This document shows, in pieces, positions 54,198 through 62,941 of a DNA stretch of 64,000 nt. Source of the DNA: Microbacterium sp. C7(2022) (GTDB taxonomy: Bacteria; Actinomycetota; Actinomycetes; Actinomycetales; Microbacteriaceae); contig NZ_JAPEHV010000006.1 in assembly GCF_028823665.1 (NCBI RefSeq), forward strand, positions 310,001 through 374,000. The letters run 5' to 3'. Position 1 is the stretch's first letter, and the number at the start of each line of letters is the position of its first letter. A program made the position numbers and the translations under genes. The notes below the pieces were generated by a model that had not been told where the DNA came from, did no database searches, and was given only the letters and a program-made list of their open reading frames with translations.

Positions 54198-55135
54198 TCG
54201 ATCAGCGACCTTCCGGTGAGCCGGAGGAACACGTCTTCCAGGCTCGAGCGGCGGACCAGACTCGTGATCGGCGTAAGACCGCGAGCCGTCAGCTCTTCGA
54301 GCGCGTGCTCGCCGTCCTGGGTATACACCAGGACCCGGTCGGGCAAGACCTCGACGCGGTCGCCGAGCCCCTGCAACTGCTCTGCCGCCTGGCTGTTGCG
54401 ATCCGAGCCGAAGCGCACCTCGAGCACCTCACGGCTCGAGTGCTCACGGATGAGCGAGGATGGCGTGCCCTCGGCCATGATCTTGCCCTTGTCGACCACG
54501 ATGAGGCGGTCGCACAGTTGCTCGGCCTCATCCATGTAGTGGGTCGTGAGCACAAGCGTCGTCCCCCGCTCCTTGAGCCGGAACAGCCTGTCCCACAGCA
54601 CGTGGCGCGCTTGCGGATCAAGCCCGGTCGTTGGCTCATCGAGCAACAGGATGCGCGGGTCGTTGATGAGGCCGCGCGCGATCGTGAGGCGTCGCTTCAT
54701 GCCGCCCGAGAGCTGGTCGACCTTGTTTTTCGCCTTGTCTTCGAGCTGCGCAAACGCCAGCAGCTCGTCCGCCTTCTCGGCGCAAACCTTGCCGGGCAAC
54801 CCGAAATAGCGGCCGTAGATGTAGAGGTTCTCTCGGGCGTTGAGTTCACCGTCGAGGTTGTCTTGCTGCGGCACGACCCCCAGGCGCGACCGGATCTCGG
54901 GGCCGTAGGCGTCGGGGTCGAGGCCGAGGATGCTGAGATTCCCGCTCGTGCGCGTCGACACCGCGCCGATCATCTTCATCGTCGTCGACTTACCGGCGCC
55001 GTTGGGCCCGAGGAGGCCGAACGACTCCCCCGGGGCTACCTCGAACGAAAGGTCGTCAACCGCGACGAAGTCGGGCTTGCCCTTGACCGGATAGGTCTTG
55101 ACGAGATGATGGGCGGCGATCACAGGTTCAGGCAC
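54194..55135 (-). CDS. DrrA/NodI-type ABC transporter ATPase
   Basis: A 313-residue nucleotide-binding protein. Walker A is LLGPNGAGKST, the signature is QLSGGMKRRLT, Walker B is RILLLDEPTTGLDP, and the switch histidine is in LTTHYMDEAEQL. A C-terminal domain of about 80 residues (REVLEVRFGSDRNSQAAEQLQ ...) is typical of the DrrA group. GTG 55135 is used because a TACAGT box lies 6 nt upstream on this strand, suggesting a leaderless transcript. It is the first gene of the three-gene exporter operon. Confidence 0.9.
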   Translation of the reverse strand: MPEPVIAAHHLVKTYPVKGKPDFVAVDDLSFEVAPGESFGLLGPNGAGKSTTMKMIGAVSTRTSGNLSILGLDPDAYGPEIRSRLGVVPQQDNLDGELNARENLYIYGRYFGLPGKVCAEKADELLAFAQLEDKAKNKVDQLSGGMKRRLTIARGLINDPRILLLDEPTTGLDPQARHVLWDRLFRLKERGTTLVLTTHYMDEAEQLCDRLIVVDKGKIMAEGTPSSLIREHSSREVLEVRFGSDRNSQAAEQLQGLGDRVEVLPDRVLVYTQDGEHALEELTARGLTPITSLVRRSSLEDVFLRLTGRSLIE

Positions 55136-55141
55136 CGCACT

Positions 55142-55147
55142 ACTGTA
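55142..55147 (-). promoter_or_regulatory. -10 box, leaderless ABC exporter promoter
   Basis: TACAGT on the minus strand ends 6 nt before GTG 55135. Confidence 0.45.
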
Positions 55148-55212
55148 ATTCCCCGCTCCGACATCCGCGCCATATTCTGGATGCCGGAGCGAGGACCCGA
55201 CGAGAGGCGACC

Positions 55213-56622
55213 ATGAGCGACGAGACCACACCGGCGCGCCCCGTACCCGAGTTCGGCCGCAAGAACGATCGCGCCATGCCGGCCGATCCCAGCCCCACAC
55301 GCCGCCTGCTGATGATGTCAGTCCCGGCGCTGCTCGTCGGAATCGGCAGCGCACTGAGCTTGGTCATCCTCGACCTCCTCGCCGAGGGCCTCGATCATGT
55401 GCTGTGGGATCTGCTGCCCGAATCGATCGGCTTCGAACCGATGGTGTGGTGGTGGGTGATCGCCGTCCTCACGGTGGCCGGCTTCGCAACGGGTCTGCTC
55501 GTGCGCTTCGCACCCGGCCACGCGGGCCCCGACCCCGCCACAGAGTCTTTCTTCCCCCACCCCGAAAAGCTCTCGGTGGTGCCCGGCCTCGCCGCTGCGG
55601 CGATCATCACCCTGGCCACCGGTGTCAGCCTCGGCCCCGAAGCCCCGATCATCACCATCAACGTCGCGCTGGCCGTGTGGGTGTTCACCAAGGTTCTCCC
55701 CCAGGTACCCACGCAACTGGTCGTGCTGATGGTCGTCACCGGAACCTTCGGAGCACTCTTCGGCTCGCCGATCGGCGCTGCCCTGCTCGCGACGTCGGTC
55801 GCGGCATCCGTCGCCAGTAAAGAGTTGCTGTGGGACCGCCTGTTCCTGCCGTTGGCGTCCGCTGCATCTGGGTCGATTGTCATGATGCTGCTGAGCAGTC
55901 ACTCGATGTCGTTGGACGTGCCCGAGTCCGAGATGAACGTCTTGGTGCACCTCGGTGTCGGTGTCGTCGTGCTTGCGCTGGGAATCGGTGTCGGTCTCGT
56001 GTTGCTGGGCATCTTCCCCACTGTGCACCGCCTGTTCCACCGCTGGCGCGGGCCCGTTCTTCCGCTCACGATCGCCGGCCTCATGTTGGGTGTGCTCGGC
56101 GCGATCGGCGGCGAAGTGACCATGTTCAAAGGCCTGTCGCAGATGCAGGAGCTCGTGGCCGAGGCTGACAACCTCACGCCGTGGCAACTCGCCGGCATCG
56201 TGTTGATCAAGGTCGCCGCGCTCGCGATCGCCGGTGCCGCCGGGTTCCGTGGTGGCCGCGTGTTCCCCACCGTCTTCATCGGCGCCGCGATCGGCATTCT
56301 TGCGTACGCCGTCTTCCCCGAGATCCCGCTCGCGACGGCGATCGGTGCCGGCGTGCTCGGCATCTGTTTGGTCGTCGTGCGCGACGGGTGGCTGTCACTG
56401 TTCATCGCGGGGGTCGTCGTCGGCGACGCGACTCTCATTCCCATCCTCTGCATGCTGGTGCTGCCGGGATGGCTGGCGGTCGCTCGCCTTCCGCAGATGC
56501 GGATCACGCCGCCGGCTGTGGCTGCCGCGGCATCCTCTGAGCCCTCCAAGCCTTCTGCGCCGCCTGCGCCATCTGGGCCCACCGAGCCTTCGGCGCCCTC
56601 GGGCCCCTCGAACCCCGCATGA
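55213..56622 (+). CDS. ClC-family ion channel/transporter
   Basis: A 469-residue chloride-channel-fold protein with many hydrophobic helices from about residue 33. GVSLGPEAPIITIN corresponds to the conserved GxEGP region, with the gating glutamate as E of GPEAP. GFRGGRVFPTVFIGAAIG is the GxFxP motif. The GSGIP selectivity sequence is not clearly preserved, so the ion is uncertain. A tail of about 30 residues is a Pro/Ser/Ala low-complexity run (SEPSKPSAPPAPSGPTEPSA). GAGAGG precedes ATG 55213, and TATTCT at 55173-55178 is a possible -10. Confidence 0.85.
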   Translation: MSDETTPARPVPEFGRKNDRAMPADPSPTRRLLMMSVPALLVGIGSALSLVILDLLAEGLDHVLWDLLPESIGFEPMVWWWVIAVLTVAGFATGLLVRFAPGHAGPDPATESFFPHPEKLSVVPGLAAAAIITLATGVSLGPEAPIITINVALAVWVFTKVLPQVPTQLVVLMVVTGTFGALFGSPIGAALLATSVAASVASKELLWDRLFLPLASAASGSIVMMLLSSHSMSLDVPESEMNVLVHLGVGVVVLALGIGVGLVLLGIFPTVHRLFHRWRGPVLPLTIAGLMLGVLGAIGGEVTMFKGLSQMQELVAEADNLTPWQLAGIVLIKVAALAIAGAAGFRGGRVFPTVFIGAAIGILAYAVFPEIPLATAIGAGVLGICLVVVRDGWLSLFIAGVVVGDATLIPILCMLVLPGWLAVARLPQMRITPPAVAAAASSEPSKPSAPPAPSGPTEPSAPSGPSNPA

Positions 56623-56711
56623 GCACCGGGTAGGCCTGCTCGCGCCTCTCGCTTGTGCGCCCCGGGCTACCCCACCCCACTCCCTCACTCCTCCACGAAG
56701 CAGGTCTTGCA

Positions 56712-58784
56712 GTGTCCTCCCCCGCCCCCTCGTCGTCACTCTCGTCTTCGGCCACGCGCCCCGCACGCCCGGCGCGCGGCCGCCGCCGCACGCCCGAGGG
56801 GCCCCGGGCGAAGTTCCGGCAACTCCTGCCGTATTTGAGCGAACACCGCGGAGTCCTCGTGGCGGTCGCGATCCTCAGCGTCATCGGCGCCGTCGCGACG
56901 CTGGCGCAGCCCCTGCTCGTGGGCCAGGTGATCACGCTCGTGCAAGAAGGCGAGCCGCTCGGAGCACTCGCGTGGGGAATCGCGGCGCTCGTCGTCATCG
57001 CCTCGCTCATCTCGGGGTACCAGCACTACCTGTTGCAGCGCACGGGTACGGCCGTCGTTCTCTCGAGCCGCCGGCGACTCATCGCCCGCATCCTGCACTT
57101 GCCGATCCGCGAGTTCGACTCGCGCCGCACCGGCGATCTCGTCTCACGCGTCGGGACGGACACCACCCTGCTCTACGCCGTGCTGACGCAAGGACTCGCG
57201 GATGCCGTCGGCAACGGCCTCATCTTCCTCGGCGCTCTGGTGGCGATGCTGCTGATCGACCCGTTGCTCTTGCTGTTGATCACCGTTGTGATCGCCGTGT
57301 CGGTGGGGGTTGTCGTCATCATTAGTGGCGGCATCCGGCGCGCCACCGAGGTGCAGCAGACAAAGGTCGGCGAACTCGCCTCCAGCGTCGAGCGTGCCGT
57401 CGGTTCGATTCGGACGATCCGCGCCTCCGGCGCCGGCGAGCGTGAGCGCGAGGCGATCACCGCCACGGCGACCGAGGCGTACGACGCCGGCGTGAAGGTC
57501 GCCAAGGCATCGGCGCTTGTCGTGCCCATCGCGGGCGTCGCGCTTCAACTTTCGTTGTTGGCGGTGCTCGGAATCGGCGGGTTCCGCGTAGCATCCGGAG
57601 CCATCACCATCGCGAGCCTCGTCACGTTCGTGATGTTCTTGTTCTTCCTCATCCAGCCCCTGGCCACATTCTTCGGCGCTATCACGTCGGTGAACCAAGC
57701 CCTCGGCGCGCTGGGACGCATTCAAGAGATCCTCGATCTGCCCACCGAAACGCAAGACGATGCAGCGATCGCGGCGGCGGTGCTGGCCGGCAACGCTGGT
57801 ACGGGTGACGCCGCTGGTGCGAGTGACATGGCTGGTGCGAGCGACGCGGCTGGTGCGGGTGCGCCGGGCCCTGTGGCCGCCGATACCTCCGATACCGCGG
57901 ATGCAGAGCCCGCCGTCGCGCTGGAGTTCCGCGACGTGCGCTTCGCCTACCCGTCGTCCGTCGTCGACGCGCGCGCTCGGGCCACCTCTGAGGCACTCGC
58001 TCTGCTCGAGAGCGCTCACGTGCCACCCTCCACGCTCACAGCGAGCGCCGAGGCCGGTGATGTCCGCCCCGACGAGACCACCCGCCCCGAGGCCGCCGAC
58101 GCCGACGAGGTCCTGCGTGGTGTCTCGTTCCGCGTGCCTCGCGGCGCCCGAGTCGCCCTGGTGGGGCCGTCCGGCGCGGGGAAGAGCACGACGCTCTCCC
58201 TGATCGAGCGCTTTTACGATCCCACGGGTGGCGCAATCCTCCTCAACGGAGCCGACGTTCGCACGATCGACCGCGACAACCTGCGCGCACAGCTCGGCTA
58301 CGTCGAGCAGGATGCCCCCACGCTCGCGGGTACCCTCGCCGACAATCTGCGGCTGGCTTCGCCAGGGGCATCCGATCACGAGTGCGAGCAGGTGCTGCGA
58401 GCCGTGAATCTCGGCGATGTGCTCGACCGCAGTGAGCTCGGGCTGGATGCTCCGGTCGGCGAATCGGGCGTGAGGCTGTCGGGCGGCGAGCGTCAGCGGT
58501 TGGCGATCGCCCGCGCGCTGCTGGCAGCGCCCCCGATCCTGCTGCTCGACGAGTCGACGTCGTCACTCGATGGCCTGAACGAGCAGCGTATGCGCGAAGC
58601 GATCGACGCCGTCGCCGCCGGCCGGACGTTGATCGTGATCGCTCACCGCCTGTCGACGGTCGTCGACAGCGACCTGATCGTCGTGCTCGACCGTGGCCGT
58701 GTGGTGGGCCAAGGCACGCACTCCGAGCTGGTGGCATCGACGCCGCTGTACCGCGACCTGGCGAAGCACCAGCTGCTCGTCTGA
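56712..58784 (+). CDS. fused ABC exporter (membrane + ATPase domain)
   Basis: A 690-residue half-transporter. A basic Ser/Pro-rich head of about 40 residues is followed by a six-helix membrane domain (about 50-345) with an EFDSRRTGDLVSRVGTDTTL coupling region. The ATPase domain has GPSGAGKSTT, LSGGERQRLAIARAL, ILLLDESTSSLD and VIAHRL. Unusually, an Ala/Gly/Asp-rich linker (about 360-400) precedes the domain, and about 50 extra residues interrupt it between FRDVRFAYP and VLRGVSFRVP. GTG 56712 is the most likely start, though no Shine-Dalgarno is clear. It may export a lipid, peptide or drug. Confidence 0.83.
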   Translation: MSSPAPSSSLSSSATRPARPARGRRRTPEGPRAKFRQLLPYLSEHRGVLVAVAILSVIGAVATLAQPLLVGQVITLVQEGEPLGALAWGIAALVVIASLISGYQHYLLQRTGTAVVLSSRRRLIARILHLPIREFDSRRTGDLVSRVGTDTTLLYAVLTQGLADAVGNGLIFLGALVAMLLIDPLLLLLITVVIAVSVGVVVIISGGIRRATEVQQTKVGELASSVERAVGSIRTIRASGAGEREREAITATATEAYDAGVKVAKASALVVPIAGVALQLSLLAVLGIGGFRVASGAITIASLVTFVMFLFFLIQPLATFFGAITSVNQALGALGRIQEILDLPTETQDDAAIAAAVLAGNAGTGDAAGASDMAGASDAAGAGAPGPVAADTSDTADAEPAVALEFRDVRFAYPSSVVDARARATSEALALLESAHVPPSTLTASAEAGDVRPDETTRPEAADADEVLRGVSFRVPRGARVALVGPSGAGKSTTLSLIERFYDPTGGAILLNGADVRTIDRDNLRAQLGYVEQDAPTLAGTLADNLRLASPGASDHECEQVLRAVNLGDVLDRSELGLDAPVGESGVRLSGGERQRLAIARALLAAPPILLLDESTSSLDGLNEQRMREAIDAVAAGRTLIVIAHRLSTVVDSDLIVVLDRGRVVGQGTHSELVASTPLYRDLAKHQLLV

Positions 58785-58903
58785 GCGCCGCGCTGGCGGC
58801 GCCATCCCGGCCCCGCCAGCGCCTGGGCCACCCGGCCGCAGCTCGCTCCGTGCGCCCGCTCCGCCCCCTCTGCCCCGCCCGCTCCGCCCGCCCGCTCCGC
58901 CCG

Positions 58904-59234
58904 CTCCGCCCCCAAAATCTGCACCCCACCGGCGCACGTCCTGGGGGGCGGAACAACTCGTCGGCGCGCTCCGCCCCCAAAATCTGTCACCTTCCGGTGC
59001 AGATTCTGGGGGCGGAGCAACTCGCCGGCGCGGATTCTGGGGGCGGAGTATCAGGCGCTCGCAAATCTTGGGGGCGGAACCCCGCTGGGAAGTCTGCGAC
59101 CACCTCCTCGTCCGCAATCACCTCCACCCCCAGAAACTGCTCCCCGCAAAAGCACATCCTGGGGGCGGAACCACGAGCCAACGAGCTCCGCCCCCAGGAT
59201 CTGTCACCTACGGGTGCAGATCTTGGGGGCGGAG
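58904..59234. repeat. cluster of 49-50 bp hairpin repeats with CTCCGCCCCC ends
   Basis: Full units lie at 58904-58953, 58969-59017, 59122-59170 and 59186-59234. Right-half units lie near 59031-59048 and 59061-59079. The best units pair CTCCGCCCCCAAAATCTG with CAGATTCTGGGGGCGGAG and then CACC with GGTG around a small loop. Short spacers CAACTCG(T/C)CGGCGCG recur after the first two units. The strong symmetry and varying spacing rule out a CRISPR array. Confidence 0.85.
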
Positions 59235-59279
59235 CGAAAGGGGTGGTGGCGGGCGGAGCGAAAAGGGGTGGTGGCGGGC
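59231..59279. repeat. tandem 24/25-bp repeat
   Basis: GGAGCGAAAGGGGTGGTGGC plus GGGC occurs at 59231-59254 and again with one extra A at 59255-59279. It partly overlaps the last hairpin unit. Confidence 0.75.
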
Positions 59280-59323
59280 GAAGCGAGGCAGGCGAAGCGC
59301 AGCGACGCCACACCCGCAACGCG

Positions 59324-61195
59324 TCAGACGCGCTGCAGGCGGTAGCGCAGCGCGGCGAGCTCGGCCCAGAGTGCCGCGGGAACCTTGCCGTCGAAGGTCT
59401 GGTAGAACTCCTCGGTCAGTTGGGTCTCGCGCATCCATGACTCGGTGTTGATCGAGAACAGCTCGTCGAGGTCGGCCTCGGGAACCGAAATGCCCTCGAG
59501 GTTCAGGTCGCTCGTGCGCGGCAGACGGCCGACCGCACTCTCGACGGCTCCGACCGAGCCTTCGACGCGGCGGATGATCCAGTCGATCACGCGCGCGTTG
59601 TCGCCGAAGCCGGGCCACAGGAAGCGCCCGTCGTCGCCCTTGCGGAACCAGTTGACCTGGAAGATGCGCGGCGCGCGATCGAAGCGCAACTTCTGCCCGA
59701 CCTTCAGCCAGTGCCCGAAGTAGTCGGCCATGTTGTAGCCGCAGAACGGCAGCATCGCGAACGGGTCACGGCGAAGCTCGCCGACCGTCCCCTCCGCCGC
59801 AGCAGTCCGCTCGGACGAGATGTTCGAGCCCATGAACACGCCGTGGGTCCAGTCGGTCGCCTCGACCACGAGCGGCACATTGGTCGCGCGCCGACCGCCG
59901 AAGAGGATGGCATCCAGCGGCACGCCCTCGGGCGCATCCCAGTCGGGAGCGATCTGCGGGCACTGCGCGGCGGCCACGGTGAAACGCGAATTCGGGTGAG
60001 CGGCGGGGCGCCCCGACGCGGGGGTCCAGGGGTTGCCCTCCCAGTCGGTCAGCTGCGCCGGCGGCGTGTCGGTCAGACCCTCCCACCACACGTCGCCGTC
60101 GGGCCGCAGCGCGACGTTCGTGAAGATGGTGTTGCCCCACAGGGTCTCGACGGCCGCGACGTTGGTCGATTCCCCGGTTCCCGGCGCCACGCCGAAGAAG
60201 CCTGCCTCGGGGTTGATGGCCCACAGCCGGCCGTCCTCTCCCGGGCGTAGCCACGCGATGTCATCGCCGAGCGTCTCGACGCGCCACCCGGGAATCGTCG
60301 GGCGCAGCATCGCGAGGTTCGTCTTGCCGCACGCCGACGGGAACGCCGCAGCGACATGGTACGCCTTGCCCTCGGGCGAGATCACGCGAATAAGCAGCAT
60401 GTGCTCGGCGAGCCAGCCCTCGTCGCGGCCGATCACCGAGGCGATGCGCAGCGCGAAGCACTTCTTCGCGAGGATCGCATTGCCGCCGTAGCCCGATCCG
60501 TAAGACCACACTTCGAGCGTGTCGGGGAAGTGCACGATGTACTTCTCGTCGTTGCACGGCCACGCGACGTCCTCCTGGCCTGGCGCGAGCGGCGCACCGA
60601 CCGAGTGAACAGTCTTCACCCACGGCGCGCCCTGTGCGATCTCGCCGAGCACGTCGGATCCAACGCGCGTCATGATTCCAATGGATGCCACGGCGTACGC
60701 ACTGTCGGTGATCTGCACTCCGATGTGCGACAGCGGCCCCCCGACGGCGCCCATCGAGAAAGGCACGACGTACATCGTGCGCCCCTTCATCGATCCGGCG
60801 AACAGCGGGGTGATCGTCGCCCGGATGGCGTCTGGCGCCGCCCAATTGTTGGTGGGGCCGGCATCCTCTTCCTTCTCCGACGCGATGAACGTGCGGCCTT
60901 CGGTGCGGGCGACGTCGCTGGGGTGCGATCGGGCGAGGTACGACCCGGGTCGCCACTCGGGGTTGAGCTTGATCAGCTTGCCCTCGGCGACCATCTCGCG
61001 CAGCAGCGCGTCGTTCTCGGCGCGCGAGCCGTCGATCCAGTGGATGCGGTCGGGCGTGGTGAGCGCCGCGATCTCGTCGACCCACTCCATCAGTTCGGCC
61101 ATTCCTTCGCCGTAGACCGCGGGCAGTCCACCGAACGTCGATACGGGCGCCGCGGTGGGCTCGGCGGGTCGTGTAGAGATGTCGGCGATCGCCAT
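59324..61195 (-). CDS. pckG: phosphoenolpyruvate carboxykinase (GTP)
   Basis: A 623-residue gluconeogenic enzyme converting oxaloacetate and GTP to PEP and CO2. The GTP-class P-loop with its reactive cysteine is [12 protein letters not shown]. Other blocks are [26 protein letters not shown] and [18 protein letters not shown]. The length fits the GTP form. GAGGAG precedes the ATG. It is divergent from the RamB-type regulator; in Corynebacterium RamB controls acetate genes and is reported to act on pck, so local control is plausible. Confidence 0.96.
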   Translation of the reverse strand: MAIADISTRPAEPTAAPVSTFGGLPAVYGEGMAELMEWVDEIAALTTPDRIHWIDGSRAENDALLREMVAEGKLIKLNPEWRPGSYLARSHPSDVARTEGRTFIASEKEEDAGPTNNWAAPDAIRATITPLFAGSMKGRTMYVVPFSMGAVGGPLSHIGVQITDSAYAVASIGIMTRVGSDVLGEIAQGAPWVKTVHSVGAPLAPGQEDVAWPCNDEKYIVHFPDTLEVWSYGSGYGGNAILAKKCFALRIASVIGRDEGWLAEHMLLIRVISPEGKAYHVAAAFPSACGKTNLAMLRPTIPGWRVETLGDDIAWLRPGEDGRLWAINPEAGFFGVAPGTGESTNVAAVETLWGNTIFTNVALRPDGDVWWEGLTDTPPAQLTDWEGNPWTPASGRPAAHPNSRFTVAAAQCPQIAPDWDAPEGVPLDAILFGGRRATNVPLVVEATDWTHGVFMGSNISSERTAAAEGTVGELRRDPFAMLPFCGYNMADYFGHWLKVGQKLRFDRAPRIFQVNWFRKGDDGRFLWPGFGDNARVIDWIIRRVEGSVGAVESAVGRLPRTSDLNLEGISVPEADLDELFSINTESWMRETQLTEEFYQTFDGKVPAALWAELAALRYRLQRV

Positions 61196-61259
61196 GGTGC
61201 GCTCCTCTGCGTCAGCGTGGGGAAGGTTCTCCTCCAGAATGAGGTAATTCGGATGCCAT

Positions 61260-61299
61260 TTCTTGCCGTAATCCGCGTCAAGAATGGCGAATCTTTCGC
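61260..61299. promoter_or_regulatory. candidate RamB operators between pckG and ramB
   Basis: TTCTTG (61260-61265) and CAAGAA (61279-61284) form a 6-bp inverted repeat with a 13-bp spacer. GCGAA-TCT-TTCGC (61287-61299) is a second palindrome, directly upstream of the ramB -10 box. Binding is inferred. Confidence 0.45.
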
Positions 61300-61305
61300 T
61301 ATCCT
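61300..61305 (+). promoter_or_regulatory. -10 box, leaderless ramB promoter
   Basis: TATCCT ends 6 nt before ATG 61312 and abuts the GCGAA/TTCGC palindrome, so a bound regulator would block it. Confidence 0.5.
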
Positions 61306-61311
61306 CAAGGA

Positions 61312-62748
61312 ATGCCCCCCACAGCGATCGAACTGTCGACCCTCGGTCACCGCATTCGCCATCAGCGCACGTCCCACGGATTCACCCTCGACGAGCTGGG
61401 CGCGCTCGTCGGTGTCGCCGGCAGTCAGCTGAGTCTGATCGAGAACGGCAAGCGCGAGCCCAAGCTCTCGCTGCTGCAGGCGATCGCCTCGGCGACCGGC
61501 GTCGACGTCGCCGAACTGCTGTCGACCGAGCCACCCAACCGGCGAGCGGCGCTCGAGATCGAACTCGAACGGGCACAAAGCAGCCCGGTGTTCCGACAGC
61601 TGGGCGCACCCGCCATCAAGGTCACCAAGTCCACCCCTGACGAGACCATCGAGTCGGTGCTCGCTCTGCATCGCGAACTCCAGCGCCGCGAGCGCGAGGC
61701 GATCGCGACACCCGAAGAGGCACGGCGCGCAAACACCGACCTTCGCCTGCGCATGAGGGAGCAAGACAATTACCTCGGCGACATCGAGAAGTTGGCCGAG
61801 AAGCAGCTCAAGTCAGCCGGACACGCCACTGGAGCACTGACACACCGGACAGTCAGCATCATGGCTCAACAGCTCGGCTTCGAGCTGATCTACGCCAACG
61901 ACCTCCCCCATTCCGCACGCTCGGTGACCGATCTCGAGAACGGCCGCATCTACCTCCCGCCAGCCTCGATCCCCGGCGGACACGGCCTGCGCTCCATGGC
62001 CCTGCAGGCGATGGCCCACCGACTCCTCGGGCACACGCGGCCGACCGACTACGCGGACTTCCTCCAGCAGCGGCTCGAGATCAACTACTACGCCGCATGC
62101 TGTTTGATGCCGGAGACAGCATCCGTTGCCTTCCTCTCGCAGGCGAAGAAGGATCGAAACCTCGCGGTCGAAGACTTCCGCGATGCGTTCGGCGTCACGC
62201 ATGAGGCCGCCGCGATGCGCCTGACGAATCTGTCGACCGTGCACCTCGGCATCCGTCTGCACTTCTTGAGGGTCGACGGATCGGGCGCGATCTCGCGGGT
62301 GTACGAGAACGACGGCCTGCCGCTGCCGTCGGATGTGACCGGCGCCGTCGATGGCCAGGTCGCGTGCCGCAAGTTCTCGGCGCGCGCGGCGTTCGCCGAG
62401 CAGAACCGCACGACCGAGCACTACCAGTACACCGACACGCCCGCCGGCACCTTCTGGTGCTCGACGCAGACCGGGTCGACCGCCGATGGCGAGTTCTCGA
62501 TCACCGTGGGCGTGCCCTTCGACGATGCGCGGTGGTTCCGCGGGCGCGAGACACAGAAGCGCGCGACGTCGACCTGCCCCGACGAGTCATGCTGCCGCCG
62601 CGCGCCTGCCGAGGTGGCCGCGCGGTGGGCGGGCAAGGCGTGGCCGAGCGCACGCGTGCACATGCAGATGTTCTCGCCGCTGCCGCGCGGGTCGTTCCCC
62701 GGTGTCGACGACAACGAGGTGTACGCCTTCCTCGATCGCCACGCGTAG
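61312..62748 (+). CDS. ramB: RamB/ScfR-type XRE regulator with ImmA/IrrE and DUF2083 domains
   Basis: A 478-residue regulator. An XRE helix-turn-helix (about 10-68) includes [30 protein letters not shown] middle ImmA/IrrE-like domain (about 190-320) follows; its zinc-peptidase HExxH motif is not intact ([14 protein letters not shown]). The C-terminal DUF2083 domain (about 330-478) has [10 protein letters not shown] and a cysteine set in STCPDESCC. This is the architecture of short-chain acyl-CoA-responsive RamB of corynebacteria and mycobacteria, which governs acetate, glyoxylate and gluconeogenic genes. The stop codon is duplicated in a 41-bp repeat. Confidence 0.9.
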   Translation: MPPTAIELSTLGHRIRHQRTSHGFTLDELGALVGVAGSQLSLIENGKREPKLSLLQAIASATGVDVAELLSTEPPNRRAALEIELERAQSSPVFRQLGAPAIKVTKSTPDETIESVLALHRELQRREREAIATPEEARRANTDLRLRMREQDNYLGDIEKLAEKQLKSAGHATGALTHRTVSIMAQQLGFELIYANDLPHSARSVTDLENGRIYLPPASIPGGHGLRSMALQAMAHRLLGHTRPTDYADFLQQRLEINYYAACCLMPETASVAFLSQAKKDRNLAVEDFRDAFGVTHEAAAMRLTNLSTVHLGIRLHFLRVDGSGAISRVYENDGLPLPSDVTGAVDGQVACRKFSARAAFAEQNRTTEHYQYTDTPAGTFWCSTQTGSTADGEFSITVGVPFDDARWFRGRETQKRATSTCPDESCCRRAPAEVAARWAGKAWPSARVHMQMFSPLPRGSFPGVDDNEVYAFLDRHA

Positions 62749-62822
62749 CGCGCGGCGCCCGCCGCCCCGCCCAGCGCCCGGCACGCGTAGCGCGCGGCGC
62801 CCGCCGCCCCGCCCAGCGCCCG
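62740..62822. repeat. 41-bp tandem duplication covering the ramB stop
   Basis: The block beginning CACGCGTAGCGCGCGGCGCC (41 bp) occurs at 62740-62780 and identically at 62782-62822. The first copy contains the last sense codons and TAG stop of ramB. Confidence 0.85.
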
Positions 62823-62835
62823 AAACACAGCGCGT

Positions 62836-62872
62836 GCGCCGAGACACGGCGGCAGCCACCGTGTTTCGGCGC
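62836..62872. terminator. 14-bp-stem palindrome between ramB and the aldehyde dehydrogenase
   Basis: GCGCCGAGACACGG pairs with CCGTGTTTCGGCGC (one G-T) around a 9-nt loop. Related half-sites flank it (GAAACACAG near 62822, ACCGTGTCTC near 62877). It may be a bidirectional terminator built from a small repeat. Confidence 0.6.
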
Positions 62873-62891
62873 GCGAACCGTGTCTCAGCTG

Positions 62892-62938
62892 CCGGCCCCG
62901 CCAGCCCCGCCGGCCCCGCCAGCCGCGCCGGCCCCGCC
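62892..62938. repeat. 18-bp tandem repeat, 2.6 copies
   Basis: CCGGCCCCGCCAGCCCCG-type units repeat at 62892, 62910 and 62928 with one or two changes, just before the end of the aldehyde dehydrogenase gene. Confidence 0.7.
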
Positions 62939-62941
62939 GAA

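Larger units (their letters stand above)
58785..59323. other. 539-bp repeat-filled gap between convergent genes
   Basis: No gene is supported. The first 120 bp are CCGCCC-rich. From 58904 to 59234 lies a cluster of palindromic repeats, followed by a tandem 24/25-bp repeat to 59279. These may terminate transcription from both sides. Confidence 0.7.

Noticed and set aside
56655-56711. Longer N-terminus for the fused ABC exporter
   Set aside because: The extra 19 residues have no family similarity and begin close after the ClC stop; GTG 56712 leaves a more ordinary head, although neither start has a good Shine-Dalgarno.
58904-59234. CRISPR array
   Set aside because: Units are strongly palindromic and vary in sequence, spacers are unequal or absent, and no cas gene is in the window.
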